DNA from: Primorskyibacter sedentarius
GTDB taxonomy: Bacteria > Pseudomonadota > Alphaproteobacteria > Rhodobacterales > Rhodobacteraceae
Assembly: GCF_004342065.1 (NCBI RefSeq)
Contig: NZ_SLZU01000003.1
Span: 124,001-188,000 of the forward strand
Direction of reading: 5' to 3'
Length of the DNA stretch: 64,000 nucleotides
Shown here: positions 42,797-50,544 of the stretch, piece by piece
How positions within the stretch are numbered: the stretch's first letter is position 1
Layout of the letters: the number at the start of each line of letters is the position of its first letter
Position numbers and translations under genes: made by a program
Notes under the pieces: model-generated
The model's input: only the letters and a program-made list of their open reading frames with translations
What the model was told of the DNA's origin: nothing
Databases searched by the model: none

Positions 42797-43372
42797 TCAG
42801 GCGGCCTTTTCAAGCAGCGTGTAGGTCGAGATCAACTCTCCGGTCACCTGCGCGCGGGCCACCTTGCCGGCCTCGGTCTTTTTACCGCGTGCGCCAACGG
42901 CCTTCTTGATCAGGCGGCCAAGCTGTTGGTTAAGCGGGGCCTGCGCCCGCGCGCTGCGGCCCTCGGCGCCAGACCCGATCGCCTTGTTATAAAGCTCAAC
43001 GAACGCCGCGTTCTTGTTCGCGGTGCTCATGACCGTCAGAATGAAATGTTCGTCGAATTTGCCATCGGCGTCGATTTCCTTCGCAAGAAGGATGGTGTGA
43101 TCGATAATCGCGCGCTTGGCTTGCAGCCGCTCGGCCAGAGGATCGCCAGGTGCCGCATTTTCCAGCACGTGGTTTTCCAGCACCTTCTGCATCAGGTGCC
43201 CCAGTTCCATGCCCTGTTTCTTTGCCTCGGCGGCAAAAAGCTCCCGGACTTCGGGTTCCAGGCTGAACGACACCTTGGTCGCCTGCGCAATCCGCTTGAG
43301 CCTGCGCTTGCGCTTGGTCGGAACATCTGCGCCAGGCATCTTTGCGGTGATCGTTTTCTTGGTAGGCTTCAT
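42797..43372 (-). CDS. Ribbon-helix-helix-like protein, probable autoregulator
   Basis: A 191-residue protein with a Lys/Arg-rich leader (KRKRRLKRIAQ). It is followed by a segment that looks like an RHH strand and first helices (TKVSFSLEPEVRELFAAEAKKQGMELGHLMQKVLENHV) and then an alpha-helical C-terminal two thirds with a second basic end (RLIKKAVGARGKKTEAGKVARAQ). The start MKPTKKTITAK has GAAGGA upstream; the longer frame runs through the operator boxes. I do not recognise a named family. The array of TATGTTG boxes in front of the gene fits autoregulation, by inference. Confidence 0.65.
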   Translation of the reverse strand: MKPTKKTITAKMPGADVPTKRKRRLKRIAQATKVSFSLEPEVRELFAAEAKKQGMELGHLMQKVLENHVLENAAPGDPLAERLQAKRAIIDHTILLAKEIDADGKFDEHFILTVMSTANKNAAFVELYNKAIGSGAEGRSARAQAPLNQQLGRLIKKAVGARGKKTEAGKVARAQVTGELISTYTLLEKAA

Positions 43373-43390
43373 CTGCGGAATCCTTCGCAT

Positions 43391-43455
43391 CAACATATAA
43401 TGCCAGTATGTTGGAATGACGCCGACTGTCAACATACTGTCGCAGAATGTTGACA
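43391..43455. promoter_or_regulatory. Four-box TATGTTG/CAACATA operator array
   Basis: Four copies of a CAACATA/TATGTTG-type box: CAACATA 43391-43397, CAGTATGTTG 43404-43413, CAACATACTG 43430-43439 (exact complement of the second), and ATGTTGACA 43447-43455 (exact complement of TGTCAACAT 43427-43435). On the minus strand TTGACA (43432-43427), 16 bp and CATACT form a promoter for the RHH-like gene, so the boxes cover -35 and -10. The plus-strand TTGACA at 43450 could help start metY. Confidence 0.55.
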
Positions 43456-43589
43456 GGTCTTTCAGACGTATTTTACCAAAATTGTGTCACGAAACCCGGC
43501 CCGGAACGGCTGTCCGCAAGGCGCATATTGTAAGCGCGCCGCGGATAAACTAGGCATTTGAAGGGAATTAAACGAGGGAGGACAGCCCA

Positions 43590-44882
43590 ATGACCGACGC
43601 CCCCAATTATGGCTTCGACACGCTTCAGATCCACGCAGGCGCCCGGCCTGATCCGGCCACCGGCGCGCGGCAGGTGCCGATCTATCAGACAACAGCCTAT
43701 GTTTTCCGGGACGCCGATCACGCGGCCGCGCTCTTCAACCTTCAGGAAGTGGGCTACATCTATTCGCGCCTGACCAACCCGACCGTGTCGGCGCTGCAGG
43801 AACGCGTCGCCACGCTGGAAGGCGGCGCAGGCGCGGTCTGCTGCTCTTCCGGACATGCGGCGCAGATCATGGCGCTATTCCCGCTGATGGGGCCGGGTCT
43901 GAACGTCGTTGTGTCCACACGCCTTTACGGCGGGTCGATCACCCAGTTTTCCCAGACAATCAAACGCTTTGGCTGGTCGGCCAAGTTCGTTGATTTCGAT
44001 GATGTAGACGCGGTTGCCGCCGCAATTGATGACGACACGCGCGCTGTCTTTTGTGAATCGATCGCCAATCCCGGCGGCTATATCACCGATCTGGACGCCA
44101 TTGCCAAAGTGGCCGATGCTGCGGGCCTGCCGCTGATTGTCGACAACACGTCGGCCACGCCCTACCTGTGCCGACCGATTGAACATGGCGCGACGCTCGT
44201 CGTACATTCGATGACGAAATACCTCACCGGCAACGGCACTGTCACTGGCGGCTGCGTCGTCGATTCAGGGAATTTCGACTGGTCCGCTTCGGGCAAGTTC
44301 CCCTCGCTCTCGGATTCCGAGCCCGCCTATCACGGGCTGAAATTCCACGAAACCTTTGGCCCGCTGGCCTTTACCTTCCACGGCATCGCCATCGGCCTGC
44401 GCGACCTTGGCATGACGCTGAACCCGCAGGCCGCGCATTACACGCTGATGGGCATCGAAACCCTCTCGCTGCGGATGGAGCGTCATGTCCAGAACGCTGA
44501 AAAGGTGGCAAGCTGGCTGGAAACGCATGATGCCGTCGCGGGCGTCACCTATGCCGGGCTGGCCTCTTCGCCTTATCATGACCGGGTCGCGCGCATCTGT
44601 CCCAAGGGTGCTGGCGGGCTCTTCACGATCAAGCTGAAAGCGGGCTACGAAGGCTGCGTCAAGTTTGTCGACAACCTTGAGATCTTCAGCCATGTCGCAA
44701 ACCTTGGCGATACGCGCAGCCTCGTGATCCATTCCGCCTCGACCACCCATCGCCAGCTGACCGAAGAACAGCAGGTCGCGGCCGGGGCCGGCCCGGATGT
44801 GGTGCGGATCTCCATCGGGATCGAGGATGCGGACGACCTGATCGCCGATCTTGACCAGGCGCTGTCAACGGCCTCTGCCTGA
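43590..44882 (+). CDS. metY: O-acetylhomoserine sulfhydrylase (aminocarboxypropyltransferase)
   Basis: A 430-residue PLP enzyme of the Cys/Met metabolism family. Start MTDAPNYGFDTLQIHAGARPDPATGARQVPIYQTTAYVF; YSRLTNPTVSALQERVATLEGG; the PLP-binding Lys lies in HSMTKYLTGNGT. The C-terminal end has TRSLVIHSASTTHRQLTEEQ and VVRISIGIEDADDLIADL. Length and the NFQ-like insertions fit MetY, which makes homocysteine from O-acetylhomoserine and sulfide. GGGAGGAC precedes the ATG. Confidence 0.95.
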   Translation: MTDAPNYGFDTLQIHAGARPDPATGARQVPIYQTTAYVFRDADHAAALFNLQEVGYIYSRLTNPTVSALQERVATLEGGAGAVCCSSGHAAQIMALFPLMGPGLNVVVSTRLYGGSITQFSQTIKRFGWSAKFVDFDDVDAVAAAIDDDTRAVFCESIANPGGYITDLDAIAKVADAAGLPLIVDNTSATPYLCRPIEHGATLVVHSMTKYLTGNGTVTGGCVVDSGNFDWSASGKFPSLSDSEPAYHGLKFHETFGPLAFTFHGIAIGLRDLGMTLNPQAAHYTLMGIETLSLRMERHVQNAEKVASWLETHDAVAGVTYAGLASSPYHDRVARICPKGAGGLFTIKLKAGYEGCVKFVDNLEIFSHVANLGDTRSLVIHSASTTHRQLTEEQQVAAGAGPDVVRISIGIEDADDLIADLDQALSTASA

Positions 44883-44889
44883 TAGGTTT

Positions 44890-44920
44890 CCGGGCGCGGC
44901 ACGGTTTGTGCGGCGCCCGG
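44890..44920 (+). terminator. Hairpin after metY
   Basis: CCGGGCGC pairs with GCGCCCGG, with an inner GCAC/GTGC stem, 7 nt after the metY stop. No T tract follows, so intrinsic termination is uncertain. Confidence 0.4.
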
Positions 44921-44974
44921 ACTGCGCATGTCGCTGCGCCTGCAAGCGCAACACCTGCAAAGGACCGCAGTCAA

Positions 44975-45011
44975 AAGGCGAACGGGCCGACCGCAAATAG
45001 GCGGCCGGCCC
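44975..45011 (-). terminator. Intrinsic terminator of the SIMPL gene
   Basis: On the minus strand GGGCCGGCCGC pairs with GCGGTCGGCCC around a six-base loop, followed by a T-containing tract (GTTCGCCTTTTG). It lies 10 nt past the SIMPL stop. Confidence 0.6.
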
Positions 45012-45021
45012 CTGCCAGGTC

Positions 45022-45717
45022 TTACTCGACGACTTCGTAAACGATGCGTACCTGCGCCGACACGTCCATTTCACCGGCGGCCACCGGGACCGCGCTGCGG
45101 GCCATGGACATCTCGGCCATGTAAGGCGATGGCCCGCCGCCTCCGCTCTCATCCAGCGAGATCAGCCGACCGACGCTCACACCTGCGGCAGCCGCGTATA
45201 GCTCCGCCTTTGCACGCGCATCGGCCACGGCCAGCTTGCGGGCCTCATCCATCAGCGGGCGAGGCTCCTGAAGGCCAAAGCTCAGCCCGTTCAGGCTGTT
45301 GGCCCCGTCCGACACAACCGTATCCAGAACACTGCCCAGCTGGTCGAGGTCGCGCACCCGCACAGTCACCCCGTTTGAGGCTGCATAGCCTATGATGCCG
45401 GGCTGTTCATCGGTCCCTTCGCGGTAATTCCTGCGCAGCGGATGCAGGGACAACCCCGATGTCTGGATGTCGCGGGGTTCGATCCCGGCCTCGGCCAACC
45501 GCTCCAGGATACGCTGGGTGATTTCCGACGTCATCCGAAGTGCCTCTGCCGCCTCTTTTGCCTCTGCCGCGGCCCCCAGGCTGAGTGTCGCCATGTCCGG
45601 CGCTGCCGCGACGCTGCCCTCACCTGAAACGGTGATCCGGCGCAGAACCTCTTCCTGAGCCGCTGCGGCACTGCCCGCCAGAAGCGCCAGTGCCATAATC
45701 CATGCATTCAAACGCAT
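45022..45717 (-). CDS. SIMPL (DUF541) domain protein, exported
   Basis: A 231-residue protein with a signal peptide (MRLNAWIMALALLAGSAAAAQ) and the DUF541/SIMPL domain: ITVSGEGSVAAAPDMATLSLGAAAEAKEAAEAL, YAASNGVTVRVRDLDQLGSVLDTVVSDGANSL, ALREARKLAV-like DEARKLAVADARAKAELYAAAAGVSVGRL. These proteins are periplasmic or outer-membrane associated; some relate to stress resistance. The start has GGAAGGAG upstream, chosen over the longer frame for the signal peptide. Confidence 0.88.
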   Translation of the reverse strand: MRLNAWIMALALLAGSAAAAQEEVLRRITVSGEGSVAAAPDMATLSLGAAAEAKEAAEALRMTSEITQRILERLAEAGIEPRDIQTSGLSLHPLRRNYREGTDEQPGIIGYAASNGVTVRVRDLDQLGSVLDTVVSDGANSLNGLSFGLQEPRPLMDEARKLAVADARAKAELYAAAAGVSVGRLISLDESGGGGPSPYMAEMSMARSAVPVAAGEMDVSAQVRIVYEVVE

Positions 45718-45881
45718 TCGCGTTTCTCCTTCCAGAATGGGCATTTCGAGGGCAATATTCCCTCTGCCAAGGCGCCGCTGCAACCGCTGTCTTCCGTGTC
45801 TCGGCAAAGACTCGCCCCCAAATGTGAAATGGGCTCTGCAAAGACTCCCAAACCCACCTCAGCAGTGTTAAAAATGGCGCC

Positions 45882-48620
45882 ATGAAAACGAACTACGCTT
45901 TGCTTCTGTCGTTTGAAAGTATCACCCTGGCCCGCCGCACCATGGCTGGCTGGCTGCGCGTGGGTGACGTGGCACCCGACGCAGACGACCTCGACACCGC
46001 GCTGAAGGCGCTGCGCCGCAAGGCAGAGGCGCTCTCGTCGGATGCGAACCGCGTCAAACTGGTGATCCCCAACGAACAGATCCGCTATCTGGAATTGCCC
46101 CCGAAATCGCGCAATCCCGAAGAGCTGAACGATGATATCCGCGCGGCGCTGGACGGGGAAACCCCGTATGCGGTGGACGAACTGGTCTTTGACTGGGCAG
46201 AGCTGTCTGACGGGTCGGTGCAGGTCGCGGCGGCGGCGCGCGAAACGCTGGACGAGGCCGAAAGCTTTGCGCTGGCGCATGATTTCGTTCCGGTCTGCTT
46301 CGTGGCGGCGGCGCCGCTCGGCGCATTTCATGGAGAGGTGTTCTTTGGTCCGGCAAGCGGTGGCAAGAACGGCTCCGCCCCGTCACGCGACGCCCAGCCT
46401 GTCAGCCTGGTGCAGCCCGCCCCTGCGGCGCGCGCAGAAAACGGCGATGCGGCAAGCGTTGCCGAACCGGCCATTTCTACGCCCGATGAAACTCCCGAAT
46501 CTGTCGAGGCTGTGACTGACCCTGCGGACCTCACCGTCGATGACATGGCCCAAGCCGTCGCGCCGATGGCCGAAACAGCCAGCCATCATGCGCATGACAT
46601 GCAGCCCCCCGGGCTGATGGCCTCGGTCGCCGAAACACAGGCGAGTGCGCCGGAGCTTCCCAAGTTGGATACCCCGGTAAAGCCTGCGACGCCGGTTCCG
46701 AACGGCGCAGGTAATGGTGCAGCGACCAAAAGCGCACAGAATGGTGCCGCCCAGAACGGCGCCTCATTGCGTGTCGAGCCGCCCTCGGCGCGTCCTGCCG
46801 CCCAAACAAAGGGTGGCAGCATCCGCGCCAGTCGACCGGCACCCGACGCACCGCTCCCAAAGCTCGCCGGGACGCATAGCGACTCGCCCGGATCGGGCCG
46901 GGCTGCACCCTCGATCAAACCCCACGGGGTTCCCGGCGCACCGCAAGCCAAGCCCGTCGAACCGGTGCCTGACAATGCCACTGCCGCGCCGATTGCCAGC
47001 CTGCAACGCGCGCCCGATCCCGCACCCGCCCCGACAGCGGAACCGGGTACCAGCAAGGCCGGGTTCTTCAGTCGCCGCAAAAAACAACAGGCTGGTCCCG
47101 CTGCCGCCAAACGCGGCAAAGGCGCCGGAGATGCCGCGGCGACCAAAGCGGGCGCGGCAAGAGCGCAGTCCGCACAACGGGCCGTCAAGGCAGAGCCCCC
47201 CGTACAACGCGCAAAGGCTCTGGCGTCCGAGGCGGTCTTCGTCCCATCTGACGACGAGGCCGAACGGATGACGATCTTTGGCGCGCGCAAGGGCAATGAG
47301 AAGATCGGAGGCAAGCCCCGGTTCCTTGGGCTGATGCTGACCGTGGCGCTGATCCTGCTCCTTGCTGCGGTTGCCGCATGGGCCGCTGTCTTCGTGGATG
47401 ACGGGCTCGCACGGTTCTTCCGCCCATCGCCCGCCCCCACGGCCGTGGCACAGTTGCCTGAACAGCCCCCGGTGGAACTCGCGGCCCCTGCCGCAGTCGA
47501 GGACGCGCCGGGTGTCGAAGTTGCGTCGCTGGCCCCCGACCTTACGGGCGAGATGGAAGAGGCCGCGATACGCAGTGACGCAGACCCGGATGTAACCCCC
47601 GCCGTCCAGTCCGAAACGCTGAGCCCGGAAGAGGCGCAGGCCACCTATGCGGCAACGGGCATCTGGCAACGCACCCCGTCAGAACCCGGCCTGCCAACAG
47701 AAGTGTCGCTGGAGGATATCTACGTCGCCTCGATCGACACTTCAGTCCAGCAATTCGATGCTGTGGCCCTGCCCGCCGTCAAGGATTACGGCACCGACTA
47801 TGCGATGCTGAGCCCCGCTTCTCCTGCCGCGCCGGGGACGGAGTTCACCCTTGATGAACGCGGGCTGGTCGTGGCCACGCCGCAAGGCGCGCTGAACCCG
47901 GACGGGATCACTGTTTACGCGGGCCGACCACCGGTCGTTCCTCCCGCAAGGGCCCCCGCAGCTGAAACCGAGGCACAGCCGTCACCGGAAGAGGACGCGC
48001 AAGCCAAGGCCCTTTCCGCCAAGCGGCCCCGCACCCGTCCTGCGGATCTGGTCGAGCAAACAGAGCGTGCAACATTGGCCGGGCGTTCGCTGGCCGAACT
48101 GTCGGTCTTGCGTCCGAAACTGCGGCCTGCGGGCCTGCGCCCCGTTGAAATACCGGCCGCCAAACCGGAAACGGCACCTGAGGATGATGCAACTGCGATC
48201 ACCGTCCCGAGTGCCACGAAGCAGGCTGTCAAAACCTCGGTGACGCCCGTCGTCCGCCCGCGCGATATTGCGTCCATCGTGAAGAAGGCCCGCGCGACCC
48301 CGCCCCCCGCACCGTCCAGAAGCAGCACGGCCGTGGCCACAGTCGCGCCGCGCACCGTCGCACCCAAGGTGCCGTCCTCGACCACTGTAGCACGTTCGGC
48401 GACGGTGAAGAATCAGTTGAACCTCGGCCGCGTGAACCTGATCGGTGTCTATGGAACACCCTCCAGCCGCCGTGCGCTAATACGGTTGTCCAACGGGCGA
48501 TACCAGAAGGTAAAAGTCGGCGACCGGATTGACGGTGGCCGCGTCGCAGCGATCGGCGATTCCGAACTGCGCTATGTGAAAAGCGGGCGCAACGTCGTCC
48601 TGAAGATGCCGCGCGGCTAA
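45882..48620 (+). CDS. GspL/PilM-like and PilP-like fusion membrane protein
   Basis: A 912-residue protein in four parts. Residues 1-150 resemble the actin-like cytoplasmic domain of secretion/pilus proteins (MKTNYALLLSFESITLARRT..., KLVIPNEQIRYLELPPKSRNPEELNDDIRAALDGETPY). Residues 150-475 are Ala/Pro-rich low complexity with a basic patch. One transmembrane segment lies near 480-502 (LGLMLTVALILLLAAVAAWAAVFV). A second disordered region leads to a C-terminal beta domain (845-912: VNLIGVYGTPSSRRALIRLSNGRYQKVKVGDRIDGGRVAAI) like PilP/GspC HR domains. It looks like an inner-membrane protein bridging cytoplasm and periplasm. No other secretion or pilus gene is adjacent. Fold assignments are from pattern memory. 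Confidence 0.65.
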   Translation: MKTNYALLLSFESITLARRTMAGWLRVGDVAPDADDLDTALKALRRKAEALSSDANRVKLVIPNEQIRYLELPPKSRNPEELNDDIRAALDGETPYAVDELVFDWAELSDGSVQVAAAARETLDEAESFALAHDFVPVCFVAAAPLGAFHGEVFFGPASGGKNGSAPSRDAQPVSLVQPAPAARAENGDAASVAEPAISTPDETPESVEAVTDPADLTVDDMAQAVAPMAETASHHAHDMQPPGLMASVAETQASAPELPKLDTPVKPATPVPNGAGNGAATKSAQNGAAQNGASLRVEPPSARPAAQTKGGSIRASRPAPDAPLPKLAGTHSDSPGSGRAAPSIKPHGVPGAPQAKPVEPVPDNATAAPIASLQRAPDPAPAPTAEPGTSKAGFFSRRKKQQAGPAAAKRGKGAGDAAATKAGAARAQSAQRAVKAEPPVQRAKALASEAVFVPSDDEAERMTIFGARKGNEKIGGKPRFLGLMLTVALILLLAAVAAWAAVFVDDGLARFFRPSPAPTAVAQLPEQPPVELAAPAAVEDAPGVEVASLAPDLTGEMEEAAIRSDADPDVTPAVQSETLSPEEAQATYAATGIWQRTPSEPGLPTEVSLEDIYVASIDTSVQQFDAVALPAVKDYGTDYAMLSPASPAAPGTEFTLDERGLVVATPQGALNPDGITVYAGRPPVVPPARAPAAETEAQPSPEEDAQAKALSAKRPRTRPADLVEQTERATLAGRSLAELSVLRPKLRPAGLRPVEIPAAKPETAPEDDATAITVPSATKQAVKTSVTPVVRPRDIASIVKKARATPPPAPSRSSTAVATVAPRTVAPKVPSSTTVARSATVKNQLNLGRVNLIGVYGTPSSRRALIRLSNGRYQKVKVGDRIDGGRVAAIGDSELRYVKSGRNVVLKMPRG

Positions 48621-48762
48621 GGCCCGCCTTTCCGACGGGACTTACCGTCGGCCAAAGCGTCCCGAGGTTCTGCACCCAGGATACTGGTCCGATCCTGTCG
48701 GTCGCGCCGCATCCCCCGCAAGACGCGCGGCCTTGCAGGGTGCGTTTTCCAAGACAGGCAAC

Positions 48763-49860
48763 CTAGCTTGCGGTGTCGAGTTCCCCGGCTTCGATCTGCT
48801 CTCTCTCGATCGACTCGAAGAGTGCTTTGAAGTTGCCTTCGCCGAAACCGTCATCGCCCTTGCGCTGGATAAATTCAAAGAAGATCGGCCCGATCACCGT
48901 TTTGGAGAAGATCTGTAACAGGATGCGCGTCTCGCCCCCATTCACGACGCCTTCCCCATCAATCAGGATGCCGTGTTTCTTCATCCGCTCTACAGGCTCG
49001 TCATGGCCAACCACCCGGTCAAAGCTCATGTCGTAATAGGCATCGGGTGGGCCGGGCATGAATTTCAGGCCGTTCTCGGCAATCTGGTCGGTAGAGTCGT
49101 AAATGTCGTAGGCGCCAACCGCGATGTGCTGGATGCCCTCGCCTTTGTACTTCTTCAGATAGGCGACAATCTGGCCCTTCTCGTCCCGGTCTTCGTTGAT
49201 GGGAATGCGGATACGCCCACATGGCGAGGTCAACGCGCGGCTGGTCAGCCCGGTATACTTGCCCGAGATGTCAAAGAACCGGATCTCACGGAAATTGAAC
49301 AGGTCGCCGTAAAACCTGAACCACTTGTCCATATTTCCCTTGAAGACGTTATGCGTCAGGTGATCGAGGTAGTAGAACCCCACGCCGCGCGGCTTTGACG
49401 GCTCCAGCCATTCGAATTCCGCGTTATAGGGCGAGGTTTCGTAATACTGGTCGATGAAATAGATCAGACTGCCACCAATGCCCTTGATCGCGGGCACATC
49501 CATCGTCTTGTCATCGCCTTCATAGGGTTCCGCCCCCTTGGCAACAGCGTGGTCGAACGCGTGCTGCGCATCCACGACGCGCCACGCCATGGATGGGGCA
49601 CAGGGGCCGTGTTCTTCCACGAAGCGCGCCGCGAAACTGCCCGGTTCGGCGTTGAGCACATAGGTGATATCGCCCTGCTGCCAAAGCTCGACATTCTTGC
49701 TTTTGTGCCGCGCAACCAGCGCATAGCCCATGCGGGTAAAGAGCGTGCGCAATTCCTGCGGTTCTGGATGCGCGAATTCGACGAATTCAAACCCGTCAGT
49801 CCCTGCGGGGTTTTCCTCGGTGATCGTGGATTTCGGGGCGTCATGCGGGAAAGGTCCCAT
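48763..49860 (-). CDS. hppD: 4-hydroxyphenylpyruvate dioxygenase
   Basis: A 365-residue Fe(II) enzyme that turns 4-hydroxyphenylpyruvate into homogentisate in tyrosine breakdown. Two VOC-like halves are seen. The iron ligands fit His167 (LDHLTHNV), His245 (GIQHIAVG) and Glu329 (FFEFIQR). DEPVERMKKHGILIDGEG and ETRILLQIFSK are typical of the family. The start MGPFPHDAP is preceded by AGGAGA; the frame extends 24 codons further but those are unlike the family. It is divergent from an Lrp gene. Confidence 0.96.
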   Translation of the reverse strand: MGPFPHDAPKSTITEENPAGTDGFEFVEFAHPEPQELRTLFTRMGYALVARHKSKNVELWQQGDITYVLNAEPGSFAARFVEEHGPCAPSMAWRVVDAQHAFDHAVAKGAEPYEGDDKTMDVPAIKGIGGSLIYFIDQYYETSPYNAEFEWLEPSKPRGVGFYYLDHLTHNVFKGNMDKWFRFYGDLFNFREIRFFDISGKYTGLTSRALTSPCGRIRIPINEDRDEKGQIVAYLKKYKGEGIQHIAVGAYDIYDSTDQIAENGLKFMPGPPDAYYDMSFDRVVGHDEPVERMKKHGILIDGEGVVNGGETRILLQIFSKTVIGPIFFEFIQRKGDDGFGEGNFKALFESIEREQIEAGELDTAS

Positions 49861-50000
49861 GGTGCGTCTCCTGCCAAATGTCCTGTGCCATGAGTATCTA
49901 TCGCGCGCCGCCCCGGAAATTTGCGCAATCACGCCTATCTAAAAGGCAATTTTCGCGTAGTATCTACAGAAATTCCTCAATTTTTGCGGAAACCGCGCAT

Positions 50001-50456
50001 ATGCTCGATTCGACCGACAAACGCCTGCTGGCCGCGCTGCAACGCAACGCCCATATGACCGCTCAGGACTTGGGGGATCACCTCAACCTGTCGCCCAGTC
50101 AGGCCGGGCGAAGACGACAAAGGCTTGAGGCCGAAGGCTATGTCACTGGCTACACGGCGCGGCTTGATCCGATGAAGGTCGGCCTGACAGTGCAGGCCTT
50201 CGTGCAGGTCCAGCTGGCCACGCATGGGCCAGAGCAAGCCCGCAATTTTGCGCGCCTCGTTGCGACCCGCCCCGAGGTCATCTCTGCCTGGACACTGACC
50301 GGCGAGGCAGACTATCTGCTGCGGGTCTATTGCGCCGATCTGCGCGACCTGAACCGCCTGATCCACGAGGTCCTGCTGCCCCATGCCGTGGTCGCGCGGG
50401 TGCAAAGCCAGATCGTCATGGATCAGGTCAAACCGGACGCGCCGCTGCCTACCTGA
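50001..50456 (+). CDS. Lrp/AsnC family regulator
   Basis: A 151-residue regulator with an AsnC-type HTH (MLDSTDKRLLAALQRNAHMTAQDLGDHLNLSPSQAGRRRQRLEAEGYVTGYTARLD) and the C-terminal RAM domain (VQAFVQVQLATHGPEQARNFARLVATRPEVISAWTLTGEADYLLRVYCADLRDLNRLIHEVL). It is placed divergently from hppD with a shared 140-bp AT-rich gap, the usual setting for a local regulator of the tyrosine-catabolic gene. The effector is probably an aromatic amino acid, by inference. Confidence 0.92.
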   Translation: MLDSTDKRLLAALQRNAHMTAQDLGDHLNLSPSQAGRRRQRLEAEGYVTGYTARLDPMKVGLTVQAFVQVQLATHGPEQARNFARLVATRPEVISAWTLTGEADYLLRVYCADLRDLNRLIHEVLLPHAVVARVQSQIVMDQVKPDAPLPT

Positions 50457-50544
50457 ACCAACTGATCGCGCCGAAGCAGCCAAGGTGCCTTGTCCCCCAG
50501 GTGTCGTACCTGCAAAGTAGCACCGCACAACATCGGACCCATTC

